Assembly (NCBI RefSeq): GCF_014192335.1
Contig: NZ_JACHXU010000003.1
Span: 62,001 to 126,000, forward strand
Reading direction: 5' to 3'
Length of the DNA: 64,000 nucleotides
DNA from: Aporhodopirellula rubra
GTDB taxonomy: Bacteria > Planctomycetota > Planctomycetia > Pirellulales > Pirellulaceae
Part shown: positions 38,640-49,200 of the stretch, piece after piece
Position numbering within the stretch: the stretch's first letter is position 1
Layout of the letters: every line of letters begins with the position of its first letter
Notes under the pieces: model-generated
Seen by the model: the letters and a program-made list of their open reading frames with translations, nothing else
Databases searched by the model: none
What the model was told of the DNA's origin: nothing
Made by a program: the position numbers and the translations under genes

Positions 38640-39926
38640 TCATTCCACGCGTATTTTTTGACGCAGGTAGATCGCCAGCGAGTTCATGAGCAGCAAAACA
38701 AGCAACAACACGATAATCGCGGCGGCAGCGAGTTGTTGGTAGGTCACCTGGGGGTCACCCGCCCAGTGAAAAATCAGCACGGGCATGGTGACGACGGTGT
38801 CCATCAGGTTTTGCGGTCCCGAGTTTTTGGCAACCGTCGCACCGAGAACCACCAGGATCGGGGCGGCTTCGCCGATCGCACGCCCCATCGCCAAAATCGC
38901 TCCCGTCATGATACCCGGAATCGCCGCGGGTAACGAAACATTGCGAACGGTTTGCCATTTGGTCGCCCCGAGACCGTAGGAGGCCTCGCGGAGCGACGGC
39001 GAAACGCTGCGGAGTGCTTCCTGAGCGGCGATGATAACGATCGGCAGGATCACCAACGAAAGCGTTAGCCCGGCGGCAAGAAAGCTGCGTCCGAAAGGAA
39101 GGCGGAAATAATACCACGACGTTTTCGCGTACGCCCCGCCGCTTTGGCCCAGTCGGACGGTGCGGTGCTGAGTCGCGGGATCCTTCGGCTTCGGGGTGCC
39201 TGATTTTGGATCCCAGACCTCGAGGCGGAAAGTGTTTCCATCACGATCGACGGCTTCGATCGGTTCGGTGATGGTAATCGTGGGGAGCGCTAGGTCGGTT
39301 TGGCGGACCAGGACCGAGTCACCTCCACCCGCCAGCGTCAGAATTTGGTAGTACCGCTCGACACCCATCAGTTCGGTTCCGCTGGACTCGTTGACTTTGA
39401 TTTGGCCGAACGCGTTGAACATGAAAACGAACAGGCTAAGACCCAACAGTCCATAAACGATCGAGGGGACCCCGGCGAGATTGGAGATGTTGAGGTTGAG
39501 GAATCCGTGCAGGCGTCGAAGCCATGGATTGGTCGGTTGGAACTCCTCGAGAAAGATGGCTGTTCCGATTCCAAGTGGCAACGCGGACAACGCGCAAACC
39601 GCACAAATCGAGAGCGAGCCGATAATTGCGGGGTACATCCCCGAGCTGGCCGGTTCGGACGTGCTGTGCGCACCGGTGAGCAACGTCGGCGTTAACCGAG
39701 ATCGCCCTTGGACGGCGATTGAAATCAACAGAACGGCGAGCACGACGATACTCAGGAAGGAGACGCTGACGCATATCCCGTAGAACGTTTTGCTGCGCCG
39801 GATTCGTCGCTGTGAGTTTTGAGTTGATTCGGTTGTCGCCGATGCTCCCTGGCGTATCGCCTCCGGCACCGGACGTTGTGATTCGGAGTCGTTGGGGGCA
39901 ACGGGCGTCGTCGATTCGATGTTCAT
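38640..39926 (-). CDS. pstA: Phosphate ABC transporter permease PstA with large extracytoplasmic insert
   Basis: 428 residues, well above the usual ~280-300. The N-terminal ~45 residues are a hydrophilic extension. Membrane helices begin at about 48-72, and the permease EAA loop is at 303-333 ([25 protein letters not shown]). Between the helices at about 158-175 and 278-300 there is an insert of roughly 100 residues, hydrophilic and strand-like, containing '[24 protein letters not shown]'. By topology it should lie outside the inner membrane near the PstS docking face. Lies 19 bp after pstC. Confidence 0.94.
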   Translation of the reverse strand: MNIESTTPVAPNDSESQRPVPEAIRQGASATTESTQNSQRRIRRSKTFYGICVSVSFLSIVVLAVLLISIAVQGRSRLTPTLLTGAHSTSEPASSGMYPAIIGSLSICAVCALSALPLGIGTAIFLEEFQPTNPWLRRLHGFLNLNISNLAGVPSIVYGLLGLSLFVFMFNAFGQIKVNESSGTELMGVERYYQILTLAGGGDSVLVRQTDLALPTITITEPIEAVDRDGNTFRLEVWDPKSGTPKPKDPATQHRTVRLGQSGGAYAKTSWYYFRLPFGRSFLAAGLTLSLVILPIVIIAAQEALRSVSPSLREASYGLGATKWQTVRNVSLPAAIPGIMTGAILAMGRAIGEAAPILVVLGATVAKNSGPQNLMDTVVTMPVLIFHWAGDPQVTYQQLAAAAIIVLLLVLLLMNSLAIYLRQKIRVE

Positions 39927-39945
39927 TGTACGGAATGCCTTTCGA

Positions 39946-40893
39946 TCACGCGTACGATTCGCGGTAGCGTCGTCGCACCAGTTGGCCGATCAACGTCATC
40001 GCAAATGTGATCACGAACAGTGTGATGGCAACACCGTAAAGACTGAAGTATTGAACCGTGCCATACTCGTTCTCACTCTTGATCATCTCGACGATGAATC
40101 CCGTCATCGTCTGCGATTGAGTACGCGGATCGATCGTGTAGGTCGCCTGAGTCCCCGCAGCGAGGGCGACGACCATGGTTTCCCCGATCGCTCGGCTGAA
40201 CGCGAGCAGAAACGCGGAGACGATTCCCGATAGCGCGGCGGGAATGACTACTTTGACCGAGGTTTCAAACGGCGTGCAGCCCAGGCCGTAGGCTCCCTCA
40301 CGAAGTGCTCGTGGAACCGCGTGCAACGCATCTTCGGACAAGCTGCAAACCATCGGCAGGCAAAGAATTCCGACCGCGATGCCCGCACTGGTGGCATTGA
40401 ACGCGTCAAACCCGCCGTCGGTCATCCACTGCAGTGAAGGGCCAATGACCAACACGGCGAAGTATCCCAGCACAACGGTTGGGATACCGGCGATTATTTC
40501 GAGTGTCGGTTTAAGAACCGCGCGGACTTTCTTTGTCGCAAATTCGCTGAGATATACTGCGGTAATGAGACCGCTCGGTAGGGCGATCAACATTGCGATC
40601 GCCGTTACGCGAAAGGTTCCTGAGAGCAAAGGCCAAATGCCGAAATCGGCGTCTTCGATGTTTTTGCTTTGCAGGGCGGTCCACCGCGTCCCGGTCAAGA
40701 ATTCGGTGACCGAGACGTATTCACTGTTGAAAAAGTGCCAGCTCTGAGTCACCAGCATCACGATAATGCCTATCGTGATTCCGATCGTTGCCATGGCGCA
40801 CATTGCCAGCATGGAGAGCATGATGCGCTCCTGCCAAATGCCCGCTCCGGTTGATCGGAATTGTCGGTTCTCTAAAGCAGCAGGGCGATTCAC
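39946..40893 (-). CDS. pstC: Phosphate ABC transporter permease PstC
   Basis: 315 residues with six helices. Family blocks: 'FLTGTRWTAL...FGIWPLLSGTFRVTAIAMLIALPSGLITAVYLSEFA', 'EIIAGIPTVVLGYFAVLVIGP' and the EAA loop 'DALHAVPRALREGAYGLGCTPFETSVKVVIPAA', then 'AFSRAIGETMVVALAAG'. The start is a GTG at 40893 whose TG also forms part of the pstS TGA stop (GTGA), so translation is coupled. PstC pairs with PstA as the phosphate channel. Confidence 0.96.
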   Translation of the reverse strand: MNRPAALENRQFRSTGAGIWQERIMLSMLAMCAMATIGITIGIIVMLVTQSWHFFNSEYVSVTEFLTGTRWTALQSKNIEDADFGIWPLLSGTFRVTAIAMLIALPSGLITAVYLSEFATKKVRAVLKPTLEIIAGIPTVVLGYFAVLVIGPSLQWMTDGGFDAFNATSAGIAVGILCLPMVCSLSEDALHAVPRALREGAYGLGCTPFETSVKVVIPAALSGIVSAFLLAFSRAIGETMVVALAAGTQATYTIDPRTQSQTMTGFIVEMIKSENEYGTVQYFSLYGVAITLFVITFAMTLIGQLVRRRYRESYA

Positions 40894-41957
40894 TTCACCA
40901 AGTTCTCACTAACGAATAGTTCGGCAAACGAACCCTCGCGGCTTTCGCCATCGGCCGTGACAAAGTGCGTTCCCTCTTCACGGGCGTCCAAATTTGCTTG
41001 AGCTTGGTCGATCATCGATTGTGGCAAGCGGACCGAGTTGGCGGCTTCGCATAGATCCGAAACGTTTTCGATGTAGAACTCGACGAAGACTTGAACCTCG
41101 GCACGATTGAGCGACTCGCTGTTGACGTAGATGAACAGCGGACGGCTGAATGGTGCGTACTTGTTGGATGAGATGTTTTCAACCGTTGGCTCGTAAGCGA
41201 CGTCGTCTTTCGGGTTCACGATCGGCACGGCACGCAAGCGGTCTTTGTTGGCGGTGTAGTATGCGACCCCGAAGAAACCGACGGAGTACTTATTGCCGGC
41301 AACGCCTTGGACGAGAATGTTGTCGTTCTCGTTGAGTGTCATGTCCTCGCGGAGTTCCTGCTTGTTGGCTTTAGCGAGAACTTCGTGGAAGTAATCGTAG
41401 GTTCCCGATCCGGTTCCCGGTGCGAAAATCTTGATCGGTTGATCGGGCCATGAAGGATCGACGTCGCTCCATTTCTTGGCGGCGTCTTCACCGACGAACA
41501 TTTTTGTCAGTTGTTCGACCGTCAATTCTTTAACCCAGTCGTTCTCCGGGTTCACCGCGATGGTCAATCCGTCGTAGGCGACGGGTAATTCGATGAAGCT
41601 GACCCCGTTGGCCTGACATTTTTCGAATTCGCCCGGTTTGATTGGACGTGAAGCGTCGGAAATGTCCGCACCCTTGTCGTAAAACGCCTTAAAACCGTTG
41701 CCGGTACCGTTGCCACTGACGGTGACGTCAACCTGAGGGTGCAATTTGATGAACTCTTCGCGGACCGCATCGCTGATCGGTTGGACGGTACTGCTGCCAT
41801 CGATCTTGATCGCACCGACCAAGTTGGATTCAGGCATGTCGTCGACGGTCGCGGTGTTTCCGTCGGACGGGGAAGGTGTGCTTTTACTGCAGCCTGAGAC
41901 AACAATGCCAGAGACGAGAAGGGTTGCGACGCAGGCAATCCAATTGCGGTAATTCAT
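40890..41957 (-). CDS. pstS: Phosphate-binding lipoprotein PstS
   Basis: 355 residues from the ATG at 41957; the frame extends upstream to 42350, but the signal peptide starts here. Lipobox VVSGC puts the lipid on Cys23. Phosphate-site motifs are clear: 'IKIDGSSTVQPISDAV', 'VSGNGTGNGFKAF', 'ISDASRPIKPGE' and 'FAPGTGSGTYDYF'. It captures phosphate outside the inner membrane and delivers it to PstCA. First gene of pstSCAB-phoU. I could not find a convincing Pho box upstream. Confidence 0.95.
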   Translation of the reverse strand: MNYRNWIACVATLLVSGIVVSGCSKSTPSPSDGNTATVDDMPESNLVGAIKIDGSSTVQPISDAVREEFIKLHPQVDVTVSGNGTGNGFKAFYDKGADISDASRPIKPGEFEKCQANGVSFIELPVAYDGLTIAVNPENDWVKELTVEQLTKMFVGEDAAKKWSDVDPSWPDQPIKIFAPGTGSGTYDYFHEVLAKANKQELREDMTLNENDNILVQGVAGNKYSVGFFGVAYYTANKDRLRAVPIVNPKDDVAYEPTVENISSNKYAPFSRPLFIYVNSESLNRAEVQVFVEFYIENVSDLCEAANSVRLPQSMIDQAQANLDAREEGTHFVTADGESREGSFAELFVSENLVK

Positions 41958-42368
41958 CAGAGGGAACCTAATCAAAGGTGGGGATATTGAGTAGAGAAGC
42001 TGTCTGACACACAGTCTATCCGGCAATGTAAGATTCCTAAATGCATTTGCATCTCGGAGAACGAGGCGGACTCGACGCGAGTTCGAGGGCCAACTCGGAG
42101 GGCAATTCTCCCCGTTTTTCAGCGAAAACGTCACCCCACGACTTATCGGCCCCGTCTGGACGAGTGTGAAGATCGTGTTAAGAAACGGGGCGTCAGAGCG
42201 CTTCAAAATGTCATTGCGATCTCCGCCGCGGTAGGTAGGTCGTCGAATTGGACATTGCTCGTATAATGCCGCCAAAACGGAATTACCAAAGGTGGGGCGA
42301 TCGCTGGGAAGCGAGTGGTCACATCGAATTAACGCAAATTTAGCAAACATCCCACTGCGAGATCTCCT
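41958..42368. other. 410-bp divergent region between pstS and trxB
   Basis: No coding frame. It holds the trxB -10 candidate (separate entry). The sequence CAAAGGTGGGG occurs twice in direct orientation (41973-41983 and 42288-42298), once near each gene start. A CTGT-N7-ACAG dyad lies around 42001-42015, but its spacing does not fit the Pho box. Confidence 0.4.
42263..42268 (+). promoter_or_regulatory. TATAAT -10 candidate for trxB
   Basis: A perfect -10 hexamer about 100 bp before the trxB ATG. No good -35 box lies 16-18 bp upstream, so strength and sigma type are unclear. Confidence 0.35.
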
Positions 42369-43496
42369 ATGTCCTCAACGTCAGATACCCCCCGTCCGGT
42401 CGGAAGCGAAGGTCCGGAAAAAACGATCATCATTGGCAGCGGACCTGCGGGATGGTCGGCCGCGATCTATGCAGCCCGCGCCAACCTCGATCCTGTGCTT
42501 TACGAAGGCACTTTCAAACAGGACATGATGCCGCTCGGGCAGCTCGCCTACACGACCGAAGTCGAGAACTTTGCAGGGTTTCCTGCCGGCAACGTCCGTG
42601 CGTTCGTGAAATCAGCCGTCGACAAGAGTCGGCACTACAACCTGCCCGAACCGCCTGCCGGTCATACCAAGGACGATCAACCTCACTATGCCGTTCAGGG
42701 CACTGAGTTGATGGAATTGATGAAGCAGCAGGCCTTGAACTTCGGGACTCGCGTGGTCAGTGATGACATCGAACGAGTCGATTTTTCCGGACCGCCTCAC
42801 ACGCTCTACCCGGCCGCCGGCGAGCCGGTTCAGGCGCAAACGGTGATCATCGCGACGGGCGCTCGTGCCAACTATTTGGGGTTGCCCAGCGAAGAAGTTT
42901 ACAAAAACAAAGGCGTCAGTGCGTGTGCGGTCTGTGACGGTGCCCTGCCAATTTTCCGCAGCAAACCGCTCGCCGTGGTCGGTGGTGGCGACTCGGCCGT
43001 CGAAGAGGCCACCTACCTCGCCAACCTCAAGGGTGCCGACAAAATCTATCTGATCGTTCGCCGCGATGAGATGCGGGCGAGCAAGGTGATGCAGGATCGT
43101 GCTCTGAATCATCCCAAGATTGAGATGAAGTGGAATAGCGTCGTCGATGAGGTTCTCGGTGATGAGAAGATTGTCACAGGCCTGCGTTTGAAGAGTACCG
43201 TGGACGGCTCCATGAGCGATCTTGCCGTCGGCGGGATGTTTGTCGCGATCGGGCACACGCCCAATACCGCGTTCCTTGACGGTGCCGTCGAGATGAATTC
43301 GGCTGGATATATCCAGTGGACCCTCCCCTTCCGCACGAACACCAGTGTCAAAGGTGTGTTCGCGGCAGGCGATGTTGCGGATGACTACTACCGTCAAGCG
43401 ATCACATCAGCAGGGACCGGTTGCATGGCAGCTCTTGATTGCGAGCGGTTTTTGGTCGATCACGAAGAGGTCATTGGTGCCTCTTCGGCTCGCTAG
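42369..43496 (+). CDS. trxB: Thioredoxin reductase
   Basis: 375 residues. FAD site '[18 protein letters not shown]' (about 21-37), redox pair Cys186-Ala-Val-Cys189 followed by Asp190, NADPH fold '[15 protein letters not shown]' with 'VRRDEMRAS', and the C-terminal FAD block '[34 protein letters not shown]'. It reduces thioredoxin with NADPH in the cytoplasm. Compared with E. coli TrxB (about 320 residues) there is an N-terminal extension of about 17 residues and an insert of about 25 residues at 88-110 (Pro/His/Lys/Asp-rich). Confidence 0.96.
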   Translation: MSSTSDTPRPVGSEGPEKTIIIGSGPAGWSAAIYAARANLDPVLYEGTFKQDMMPLGQLAYTTEVENFAGFPAGNVRAFVKSAVDKSRHYNLPEPPAGHTKDDQPHYAVQGTELMELMKQQALNFGTRVVSDDIERVDFSGPPHTLYPAAGEPVQAQTVIIATGARANYLGLPSEEVYKNKGVSACAVCDGALPIFRSKPLAVVGGGDSAVEEATYLANLKGADKIYLIVRRDEMRASKVMQDRALNHPKIEMKWNSVVDEVLGDEKIVTGLRLKSTVDGSMSDLAVGGMFVAIGHTPNTAFLDGAVEMNSAGYIQWTLPFRTNTSVKGVFAAGDVADDYYRQAITSAGTGCMAALDCERFLVDHEEVIGASSAR

Positions 43497-43583
43497 AGTC
43501 GGTTGTTGAAGAACTGAGCCCGTCGCGCTGAGCCCTTCGCACCGAGCCCACGCGACTCCAAGGGCATATACGGTATACGGAAG

Positions 43584-43603
43584 CCACCGTCGTCAGACGG
43601 TGG
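43584..43603. terminator. Perfect 8-bp hairpin after trxB, between convergent genes
   Basis: CCACCGTC and GACGGTGG around a GTCA tetraloop, 88 bp after the trxB stop and 185 bp beyond the stop of the minus-strand gene. No T-tract. Same layout (8-bp arms, 4-base loop, CCACCG core, convergent gap) as the hairpin at 2415-2434. Nothing else stands out in this 290-bp gap. Confidence 0.45.
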
Positions 43604-43788
43604 GCCGTGCTCGGGCGAACGTCACTGTTTTTGAAAACGAGCATCGTTTGCGGAGTGCTGATCGATTGATGTCTGGCATCTTATTCTGAGGCACTACCGC
43701 GGCGAAGATGGTTTCGCCGCGTGAGTTCGGGCGCACTCGGTGTTAAGAACTCCGCTCTTAACCTGCGGTGTTGGTCATACCGCATAGC

Positions 43789-44475
43789 TTATTTGGCTGC
43801 GTTGAGAGCATTGTTGATTTGATCGTTGATTGCTGTTTCCGGCGTTGCAGTTGCGTTTGTTGCCGATGGCGGTGGGCTGTGTAAGAAGGCACGAACCTGC
43901 TGGTGCATCGCGAGCAGTTCTTTCTTGACGACTTCATAAGAGGCTTGGCTGCGGATCGCGGTGAGCAATGCGTCGTCGATCTCTCGAGGCAGTTGAGCCC
44001 GTGTTGCTCGGCTCTCGATAACGTCGGCAATCGACAGGCCGATGTCTCCTTTGGGATCGTACATGGTTGTCAGGATGTAAGACTTCACGCCCATTTCCAT
44101 CAAGGCTGCGGCGGGTTGGCCGTGTTTGGCTTCAATCGCTCGCGTGGCGGGACCAAGGTCTTTGAGCAGGTAGTGGAGAACGGTGGCGCCGTACGAAGCG
44201 GGCGTGCCTTTCTTTTGCGGCAATTCAGGCAATTCAATCTCGAGAAAATTCGCGATCTGATTCGCATCCCGCATGACGTTATTGACGGCTTGCGGGTCGG
44301 CATTTTGGATCGCTGCCGAAGCGGCCAAGCCGATTTTGCCCGCCATGACCCATGTCGCCTCGCGGGCATTGGGCGGTTGCATCGGATCCTCAGCCGAGGA
44401 TGAGTGCGTCGCGAAAAACGAAAGTGTCGCCACCAGAACGAATGTCAAACCGTGTCGCATCGAAGAATCCTTCAC
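43789..44475 (-). CDS. Secreted helical protein of unknown function
   Basis: 228 residues (a start at the second Met, 44460, is equally likely). Signal peptide 'LTFVLVATLSFFATHSSSA', then a helical mature part with 'WVMAGKIGLAASAAIQNADPQAVNNVMRDANQIANFLEIELPELPQK' and 'ATVLHYLLKDLGPATRAIEAKHG'. Regular helical spacing and no cysteines in the mature part. The C-terminus is a low-complexity Pro/Ser/Ala/Thr stretch. Not recognised. It lies downstream of another secreted gene on the same strand, 215 bp away. Confidence 0.75.
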   Translation of the reverse strand: MKDSSMRHGLTFVLVATLSFFATHSSSAEDPMQPPNAREATWVMAGKIGLAASAAIQNADPQAVNNVMRDANQIANFLEIELPELPQKKGTPASYGATVLHYLLKDLGPATRAIEAKHGQPAAALMEMGVKSYILTTMYDPKGDIGLSIADVIESRATRAQLPREIDDALLTAIRSQASYEVVKKELLAMHQQVRAFLHSPPPSATNATATPETAINDQINNALNAAK

Positions 44476-44690
44476 TTGTCGAAGTGGATGGGATTGCAGA
44501 AAGAGGATGCGGGAACACGGTTTCAGTCCGCGTGCCGCTATTCATTAGATGATGAAAGCGGAGCACGACCGGACACCGGTTCGCAAAGAGTTGCTTATTT
44601 CGCAGGATGCTATTTCTATCAAACGCAATGTAGGCATTCCACGTTGAAATGCGGCGGCGCTGCAAGAGATCGATCGGTGAACGCGAGGCG

Positions 44691-45893
44691 TTACTGCTTG
44701 CTCGGCTGCACGGTGTCGGCGGCCGGTTTGGGGACGGCGAAGAATGTGTTCGCGCGACGCACGCTATCGGGATCCACTTTCTTCAGCTCTTCCATCGCTT
44801 CGGCGGCTTCAGGTTTGGGGCAGGCTCGCAAGTAATTCACAACCGGGACGCGGACCCAATTATTTTCGGCGTCGGCGTTGAGGAAGAGTTGCTTGAGTTT
44901 GTCGACTTGGCTCCAATCCTGCCAACGCGCCAGGTCGGGGATCACGAGATCGGCAAGGTCTTCACGATCTAGGATGGCGTGCAGCGATTCGACAAGAGCG
45001 CTCCGCGCGATCACGCCGCCTTCGGTTCCGTGAAAACGGATCGCCATGATGGCCGCGTAGGTGTCTGCATACGACGCCTGTCGGTTGACCAAGAATTCCT
45101 CGTTGACGAGTTCGAGGCCCGGTTCGCCCGCGAGCGTGAGGTAGCATGCGATGAGTGCGTCGAGTCCCGTGCGGGCGGTCTTTTGGGTGCTGCGAAGCAT
45201 TTCTTCGAGCATCGGCAAATCATCTTTGTCACCGCACACGCCTAACATGGTCAAATACAAACGTTTGCGATCGGGTGACAACGAATCGTCGGAGATCCAC
45301 TCGACCAATTGGTCATGGTCCATCTTGGGTTCGATTTTTTGCAGTGCCGCGTACGGAGCAACCGCGAATTCGTCGTAGGCGTCACGAGAGAGCATGGAGT
45401 CTTCGTCTTGCAGGTAATCCATGTAGAAGAGAAGTCGTTCCGCGTCGTCTTTCTCCGCGATCTCTGGAATCCGAACGATGTACTGTTCGGCACGCGGCGT
45501 CAGTGGCAAGCAGGACCACTGCATGTCACTCGGGTCCACGCCAGAGAGTAGGAAGCGACGTCCCTTGGCAATGTCTCCGAAGTAAACCGCTTTGACGGTT
45601 TGCCCGGCGGCCACGTGGTCTTCGCCCTTGAGGACCATGGCGATTTTCATTTCGACTTCGCCGGTGTCGGCGTTGCGAGTCGCATCGCTCTGCATTGCCG
45701 ACGCGATCACGACGGCATCCATTGCCTCCATTTCTTGACGCAACGTCTGAGCCACGGCGCTGCAGAACGGACAGGCGACTGCGGTGCGAGACAACGTTGA
45801 ACTGACGACCAGTGAACCGATCACTGTCATCGTGATTACGCTGCGGAACCATGAGCGATGGCGGGGCGTCATCGCGGATTGTTTGAATTGCAT
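44691..45893 (-). CDS. Secreted protein with N-terminal CPFC motif and HEAT-like repeats
   Basis: 400 residues from the ATG at 45893; the longer frame to 46031 is Pro/Thr-rich and looks untranslated. After a signal peptide (about 20-42) comes 'ACPFCSAVAQTLRQEMEAMDAVVIA', a CxxC at the mature N-terminus. A strand-rich region follows ('MKIAMVLKGEDHVAAGQTVKAVYFGD'), then helical pairs that look like HEAT repeats ('RLYLTMLGVCGDKDDLPMLEEMLRST', 'YAAIMAIRFHGTEGGVIARSALVESLHAIL'). The CxxC could bind haem, metal or take part in thiol exchange. I know similar proteins only as planctomycete hypotheticals. Confidence 0.8.
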   Translation of the reverse strand: MQFKQSAMTPRHRSWFRSVITMTVIGSLVVSSTLSRTAVACPFCSAVAQTLRQEMEAMDAVVIASAMQSDATRNADTGEVEMKIAMVLKGEDHVAAGQTVKAVYFGDIAKGRRFLLSGVDPSDMQWSCLPLTPRAEQYIVRIPEIAEKDDAERLLFYMDYLQDEDSMLSRDAYDEFAVAPYAALQKIEPKMDHDQLVEWISDDSLSPDRKRLYLTMLGVCGDKDDLPMLEEMLRSTQKTARTGLDALIACYLTLAGEPGLELVNEEFLVNRQASYADTYAAIMAIRFHGTEGGVIARSALVESLHAILDREDLADLVIPDLARWQDWSQVDKLKQLFLNADAENNWVRVPVVNYLRACPKPEAAEAMEELKKVDPDSVRRANTFFAVPKPAADTVQPSKQ

Positions 45894-46104
45894 TGGGATG
45901 TTTTGGATGGAGGGGGAGCTAGGTGGGATGGCCGCGACCGGTGGTGTTTTTCGAGTGCGTTGCTGGCCGATTTGGGGGACTGTTGGCCGAGGATCGGGCG
46001 TTGGTCGCGGGGTGACGGTTTGCGATCGCAAGGGTTTTGCGTCGGGCCGTCGCGTTCGTATTTTGATCTCAGTCGGGGCTGGCTGCTACCGGGGAACGTA
46101 AACG

Positions 46105-46129
46105 CCCTCGCCGTTGGGGGGGGCGAGGG
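46105..46129 (-). terminator. Hairpin downstream of the AsmA-like gene
   Basis: CCCTCGCC and GGCGAGGG, 8 perfect pairs with a 9-base loop, about 80 bp past the minus-strand stop at 46208. On the minus strand it is followed by CGTTTACGTT, a weak T-rich stretch. A candidate terminator. The arms share the 7-mer CCTCGCC/GGCGAGG with the hairpin at 59734-59753. Confidence 0.45.
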
Positions 46130-46207
46130 AGCCGATGGGACGTACCACGCCGTCCTATTTTATCCGGCGTGTTTGGACGTTGCGTCATTCTACGACGCTG
46201 ACGAGAT

Positions 46208-49200
46208 CTAGTTCCCAAAGAGTTTGTCAAATCGCAGCTTTTCGAGGCTCTTGTTGAGGCCCTGTTCGAGTTGTTGCTGTCCCCGACCGAGTTGCTGCTG
46301 CAGGAAATTTCCGGCGGCGTCTTGGGCCGCTTGTTGAGCCGCCTGGACGCCCATGTCGGCGACGACGCGGCGGATGCCCGCGGAATCGAGGCTCGGTCGA
46401 CTAAGGGTCCCGTCGATTGGCAGGGTCATCGTTTGCCCCGCGAGCCCTCGCAGGTCGCTGCCGAGCCATTTGGCGTCGAGAGGGATTTGGGCAATGAGAT
46501 CGAGGCGTCCGTCGAAATCGACTTGTCCGCTCGTCACCACGCGAGCCCGGTCGACGTCAAACATCAGGGCGCGGTGATTGACCACGCCGCGGCTGACTTG
46601 GAACTCGACCGATTGAGCGGGCATAGTGATGAGGGTTCGCCCGGTGCGTGGTGGGCGAGCGGCGGATCCGATTGCGGCAAGGGCTTGAAGTTGACGGGCG
46701 CTGGCGATGACTTGATCCGCCAACGGTCCGGCGTTCATCTGCACACGTTCGATATCGAGGCGACCCCGGATTTCGCTCCGCGTTGGGTCGTCGATCCAGA
46801 CGGTTGCTTGTTGCAATTCCGCACTGAAGGTGCCTTCCACGAGGGCCGCGTCAGCCGCGATCGGTGCGAGATATTTTAGCCATTTGCCTGTCATGTCGGG
46901 CGTCAATGCGACACCTCGTGCGATCGGTCCTGGCCGCAAGTCAATATAGAGTTCGGGGCGGTAGTGAACGTCGCCGGCCAGCAGGATTTCACCGGATCCA
47001 GTTTCAATCGGTTGGTCGCTCAGTGGTGCCACTTGAGGGCCAATCATCCGCGGCGTCAGGCGACTCGGGCCGAGCACCGGAATGCGGCTGGGGGTGATCG
47101 TGACCACACTCTCCGTCATCCGGAATGGAACTTCAGCAGGTCCGAAGAGCATGCCCGCCGTGTCGACGGTCTCCCATCCCAGATTGCCTTTGATGGTGAA
47201 GGCGTATTCGGACGAATGGTTTTGTGCGTAGAGAATTTCGATAGGAGTTTGGTGCAAGCCTTCGGCAACGATGGTGGTTCCCGATAAGCTGGTCAGCCGT
47301 CGAGCGACTTCATCCATTTTGAAACGAGCCGGCCCACGCAGTTGCAAGTCCGCGGCTTCGTCGCTCCACGAGGCTGAACCGGCGAGTGTTGCTCCGCACC
47401 AGTCCGTTGAGATCTGCAGCGATTCGGTTTTGACCGCGAGCGTGGGCAGGTTCACGTCCAAGCTGCCTTCGATCTGCATTGCTGGTTCGGACCAAACCAC
47501 CGACGAAAGCGCGGGGTTCCCGCTCGCGTGCGGTTCGCTCAAAACGACATCGCGGCCACTGATTTTGGTATCGACGTGCACGCGAACGGTGTCGCCAACG
47601 ATGATCGTGTTCCCCTCCAGTTTGCCCGCGACATCCCATTGGCCCGGTGCTGTGTTGATTGGGGCGGTACTGGTGAAGCCGATTTGGCGTGTTTGCGTCG
47701 TGCTGGAACGCCCGTTGACAGCGTGCGTTCGTGGACGATCCTGAGGTTCACGTGCGATGCGTTTGGAGGCACTGGTTTGGAGTCGATCGAGATCTGCCAG
47801 CCATGCGATTTCGAGATCCGTCATGTTGTTGATCCATTCGCCTTGGATCGCGGCTGAAACGGCATCGCCGGTCACCGTCATCGATTGGATCATCACTTCA
47901 CGGCGAGGCCAGAACGCTTTGCCGTCGAAATGCAATTTGACGAGTTCCTGTTCGATGTCTCGATCGTTCATCGGGATTCGCAGCGAACTGAGTTGGCCAT
48001 CGAGGGCTTGCATCAAGACGTCGCCGACGCCGTTCATGCTGGCGCGAGCGGTGAACTCAAACCCGCCTCGGCAACCGCTGAGCGATTGCGGCATCCAAGG
48101 ACGCAGCATTTCCGTAACGGAGTCGATCTGGCCTCGTCCGCGTAAACGCACCGGAATCATTAATGTCTTGTCGAGTCCACGAACCGTTTGCACCAAATCG
48201 ACGTCGGTTTGTATCCCGTCGCCTTGGATGCGGAGGCTGCCACGTGACAGTTCATCGAGTGACCATCCATTCCCGGTCGTGGACCAGCGTCCTTCGACAT
48301 CGAGCGTCGAAATCAGTTGCTGTTGTTGGAGTCGTTGTTCAGGAGCGAGTTCGATCGCGAGGTTGTCGATTTGGCTGTTGCCCTGCAATCGCCATAGCCC
48401 GTTGGCTTCAGCGTCCCATCGCAGGTTGGCTCGCACGTCGCCTTGGAGATCTTGGTTGTCGAGTTCGAAAATTGGCTGCAGCATCCGGGCGAGTTTGCCA
48501 AAGTTGACATCAACGTCCGCGGCACCCGAGGCGATATCCCCGTGTCCTTGAATACGGGCGAAGGGGCTGTTCATTTCAAACTGTTCAGCGGACAGTTCGG
48601 TCGTGTTGCTGGCCACGATTGCAGTGGCATCCATGGGCGCGATGCGGATTGCTTTTCCGTCGGCGGTGGCTTCGATCGTATCGCTTTGGATTACCAGTCG
48701 CCGTCGACGTTGTCCAAGACGCGCCGAACGTGGGTCGAGGGCGGGCAACGGTTCGATGGTTGCCCGGAGTGTTCCTCGGTGCAACGTCGCGCTACTGCGC
48801 ATCGGCAATACGTTAGGCATTGCAGCGTGCAGACGCGGTAGGTCGATCAAAATGTCGGCGGTCGCGTCGACTTGATCGAGCCAAACCAGTGGGTTCGATT
48901 GGGAACCCGAGAGTGAAAACGAGTCGGAAAACTCTCCGTTCATCGCAACGGTTGCGAAGTCCGTTTTAGCGGACATTTGACGTGTCACGATGCGGCCAGG
49001 TTGCCACATCCAATCACCGTCGATTTGGGTTAGCTCGTTACTCCACAAACGTTTTTGCGTGGATGGATCGAATGCGGCGAGTCCGCGAATTTCGATTTTA
49101 CGTAACGAGACGCTGGGGTGACCCGATACGGGCAGTTCGAGGTGCGTGCTGCCCGATAGGTCACCTGTGATCTCGGCAGGCAGTTGGCTCTCGGGAAAGC

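Noticed and set aside
41958-42060. Pho box upstream of pstS
   Set aside because: Only a CTGT-N7-ACAG dyad is present; no pair of CTGTCAT-like repeats with the right spacing.
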